Both the position numbers and the translations under genes were made by a program. The notes below the pieces were generated by a model. That model did no database searches. It saw only the letters and a list, made by a program, of their open reading frames with translations, and was not told the origin of the DNA. A stretch of 5,731 nucleotides of DNA from an uncultured Opitutia bacterium. GTDB taxonomy: Bacteria; Verrucomicrobiota; Verrucomicrobiia; Opitutales; UBA953. Below, one piece after another: positions 4,404 through 5,731 of this stretch (the stretch's first letter is position 1; every line of letters begins with the position of its first letter). Location of the stretch: NCBI GenBank assembly GCA_937875975.1, contig CALEEU010000390.1:1-5731 (forward strand). The letters are read 5' to 3'.

Positions 4404-5731
4404 ATGAAGCACCGTGAAATCAGCCCCGTGAAATTCCTTCGGTTCCTCTGCCTCTTGGGATTCCTACTGGCCGCCGCGGCGAGCGCCTTGGTCGCCGCCG
4501 ATGACGCCCGGCAGAAGATTGCCGAATATCAAAGCAAGGGCTACAACGTCCTCTTCATCGCCGTCGACGACATGAACGACTGGGTGGGCTGCATGGGAGG
4601 CAATCCGCAGGCCATCACCCCGCACATGGACAAGCTGGCTAAGGAAAAAGGGGTCGTCCTGAACAAGGCGTATTGTCCCTCCACGGTCTGCTGCCCGAGC
4701 CGTTCGGCCATCCTGACCGGCAAGCAGCCGGCTTCGACTGGCGTCTACGGCAATCGGCAGAACCTGAAGAACGCCCCGAAGGCGAAGGACGTCGTGACGC
4801 TGCCGGAATACTTTGCGAAGCACGGCTATCACACCCTCTCCACAGGGAAAATCTTCCATAAGCACCCGACCGCGAAAGGAATGGACGAAGGACAGTGGGC
4901 GTTCAAAGAGTTCGTGGACGCCGGCGGCAACAACGGCGGCATGCTCTGGTCAGAATCTCCCGCCACCCCGAAGGAAGCGGGAGCCGAAAAAGCCACGAAG
5001 GAAAAAGGGGAAGAATTCCGCTGGGGGGCCGTCACCGCTCCCGTCGAACAGACCAAAGACTATGTCTCCAGCAAATGGGCCGCCGATCAACTCAAGCGCG
5101 ACTTCGACGGTAAGCCATTTTTCTTGGCCCTGGGTATCTCCAAGCCTCACTTGCCCTGGGAAGTCCCGCAGCAGTTTTTCGACCTCTATCCCTTGGATAA
5201 ATTCAAGACCGTCGAAATCTTCCGCGACGACCTGAAGGACATTACCAACAAGGCAGGGAAGGAACTGTTCTCGCCCGATCCGCGCTTCCTGGCCGCCGAC
5301 AAGGCGAACCTGCACAAACAGGCCCAGCGCGCCTACCTCGCGAACATCAGTTACGCCGACCACTGCCTCGGCGTCGTCTTCGACGCCCTGGCCAAGAGCA
5401 AATACGCCGACAATACCATCATCATGGTCTGGGGCGACCACGGCTGGCACCTCGGCGAGAAACTCAAGTACGGTAAGACCGACCTCTGGGAAGAGTCAGA
5501 CCGGGTTCCCTTCATCGTGAGCGTGCCAGGCGTGACCAAGCCGGGACTGAAGAGCGAAGCGGTGGTTAACCTGCTCGATATGTACCCGACCCTGATCGAG
5601 CTGTGTGGGCTTCCCGCCAACCCCGAGAACGAGGGGCGCAGTTTCGCTCCGGTGCTGAAGGATCCAACCCTAGCCTGGAACCACCCCACCCTGACCACTT
5701 ACAACAACGGGAACCATTCCGTCACGGACGG
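4404..5731 (+). CDS. Exported sulfatase, iduronate-2-sulfatase-like (3' truncated by window)
   Basis: An open frame runs from ATG 4404 to the window edge without a stop, giving 442 residues plus two bases. Residues 1-32 are a signal peptide (basic start, hydrophobic LCLLGFLLAAAASALVAA, then DDA), so the enzyme acts in the periplasm or outside. The alkaline-phosphatase-like sulfatase fold is clear: metal-binding Asp55-Asp56 in 'FIAVDDMNDWVG'; the CxPSR signature as C96-C97-P98-S99-R100 followed by SAILTG, where C96 is the cysteine expected to be converted to formylglycine; 'GKIFH' at 148-152; 'SKPHLPW' at 246-252; the second metal site 'GDHGWHLGE' (344-352, Asp345/His346); and Lys358 in 'GKTDLWEES'. 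These spacings resemble iduronate-2-sulfatase-like S1 enzymes, but substrate specificity cannot be assigned. It needs a formylglycine-generating enzyme encoded elsewhere. About 50-100 C-terminal residues are probably missing. A GTG at 4428 (residue 9) is an alternative start that leaves a shorter, equally good signal peptide; neither start has a recognisable Shine-Dalgarno. Confidence 0.93.
   Translation, partial: MKHREISPVKFLRFLCLLGFLLAAAASALVAADDARQKIAEYQSKGYNVLFIAVDDMNDWVGCMGGNPQAITPHMDKLAKEKGVVLNKAYCPSTVCCPSRSAILTGKQPASTGVYGNRQNLKNAPKAKDVVTLPEYFAKHGYHTLSTGKIFHKHPTAKGMDEGQWAFKEFVDAGGNNGGMLWSESPATPKEAGAEKATKEKGEEFRWGAVTAPVEQTKDYVSSKWAADQLKRDFDGKPFFLALGISKPHLPWEVPQQFFDLYPLDKFKTVEIFRDDLKDITNKAGKELFSPDPRFLAADKANLHKQAQRAYLANISYADHCLGVVFDALAKSKYADNTIIMVWGDHGWHLGEKLKYGKTDLWEESDRVPFIVSVPGVTKPGLKSEAVVNLLDMYPTLIELCGLPANPENEGRSFAPVLKDPTLAWNHPTLTTYNNGNHSVTD

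Noticed and set aside
4464..4865. A 133-codon minus-strand frame inside the sulfatase gene
   Set aside because: Antisense shadow; it lies opposite the conserved CxPSR region of the sulfatase and has no domain of its own.

Overview
The window looks like a GC-rich chromosomal segment from a Verrucomicrobiota or related PVC-group bacterium. The best evidence is the gene content: a Gfo/Idh/MocA oxidoreductase, a very long exported protein joining a beta-propeller, an alpha-helical repeat region and a C-terminal CxxCH haem domain (an architecture typical of Planctomycetes and Verrucomicrobia), and an exported sulfatase of the iduronate-2-sulfatase-like kind. Placement in Opitutales is a guess from the overall feel of the genes and intergenic repeats; there is no marker gene to settle it.

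Layout: positions 1-783 (+) hold the C-terminal two thirds of a Gfo/Idh/MocA-family oxidoreductase whose Rossmann half lies left of the window. Positions 784-1126 are a non-coding gap between convergent genes, packed with short repeats: an octamer array, a hairpin that doubles as an intrinsic terminator, a 122-bp palindromic REPIN/MITE-like element, a heptamer array, a 15-bp direct repeat pair, and a C4TA hexamer array that touches the stop codon of the next gene. Positions 1127-4147 (-) encode the haem-binding propeller protein. Positions 4148-4295 are a short divergent spacer with a hairpin just ahead of the tRNA. Positions 4296-4383 (+) are tRNA-Ser(CGA) with an encoded CCA. From 4404 (+) an exported sulfatase begins 20 nt after the tRNA and runs off the right edge without a stop.

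Functionally, the three protein genes fit breakdown of sulfated or oxidised glycans: the sulfatase would remove sulfate esters in the periplasm or outside the cell, the propeller/cytochrome protein could oxidise a sugar-like substrate and pass electrons to a haem, and the Gfo/Idh/MocA enzyme would oxidise or rearrange a sugar in an NAD(P)-dependent way. This is inference from families; the genes are not one operon, since their orientations are +, -, +. I see no defence system, phage or CRISPR. The least ordinary part of the window is the repeat-dense gap at 784-1126.
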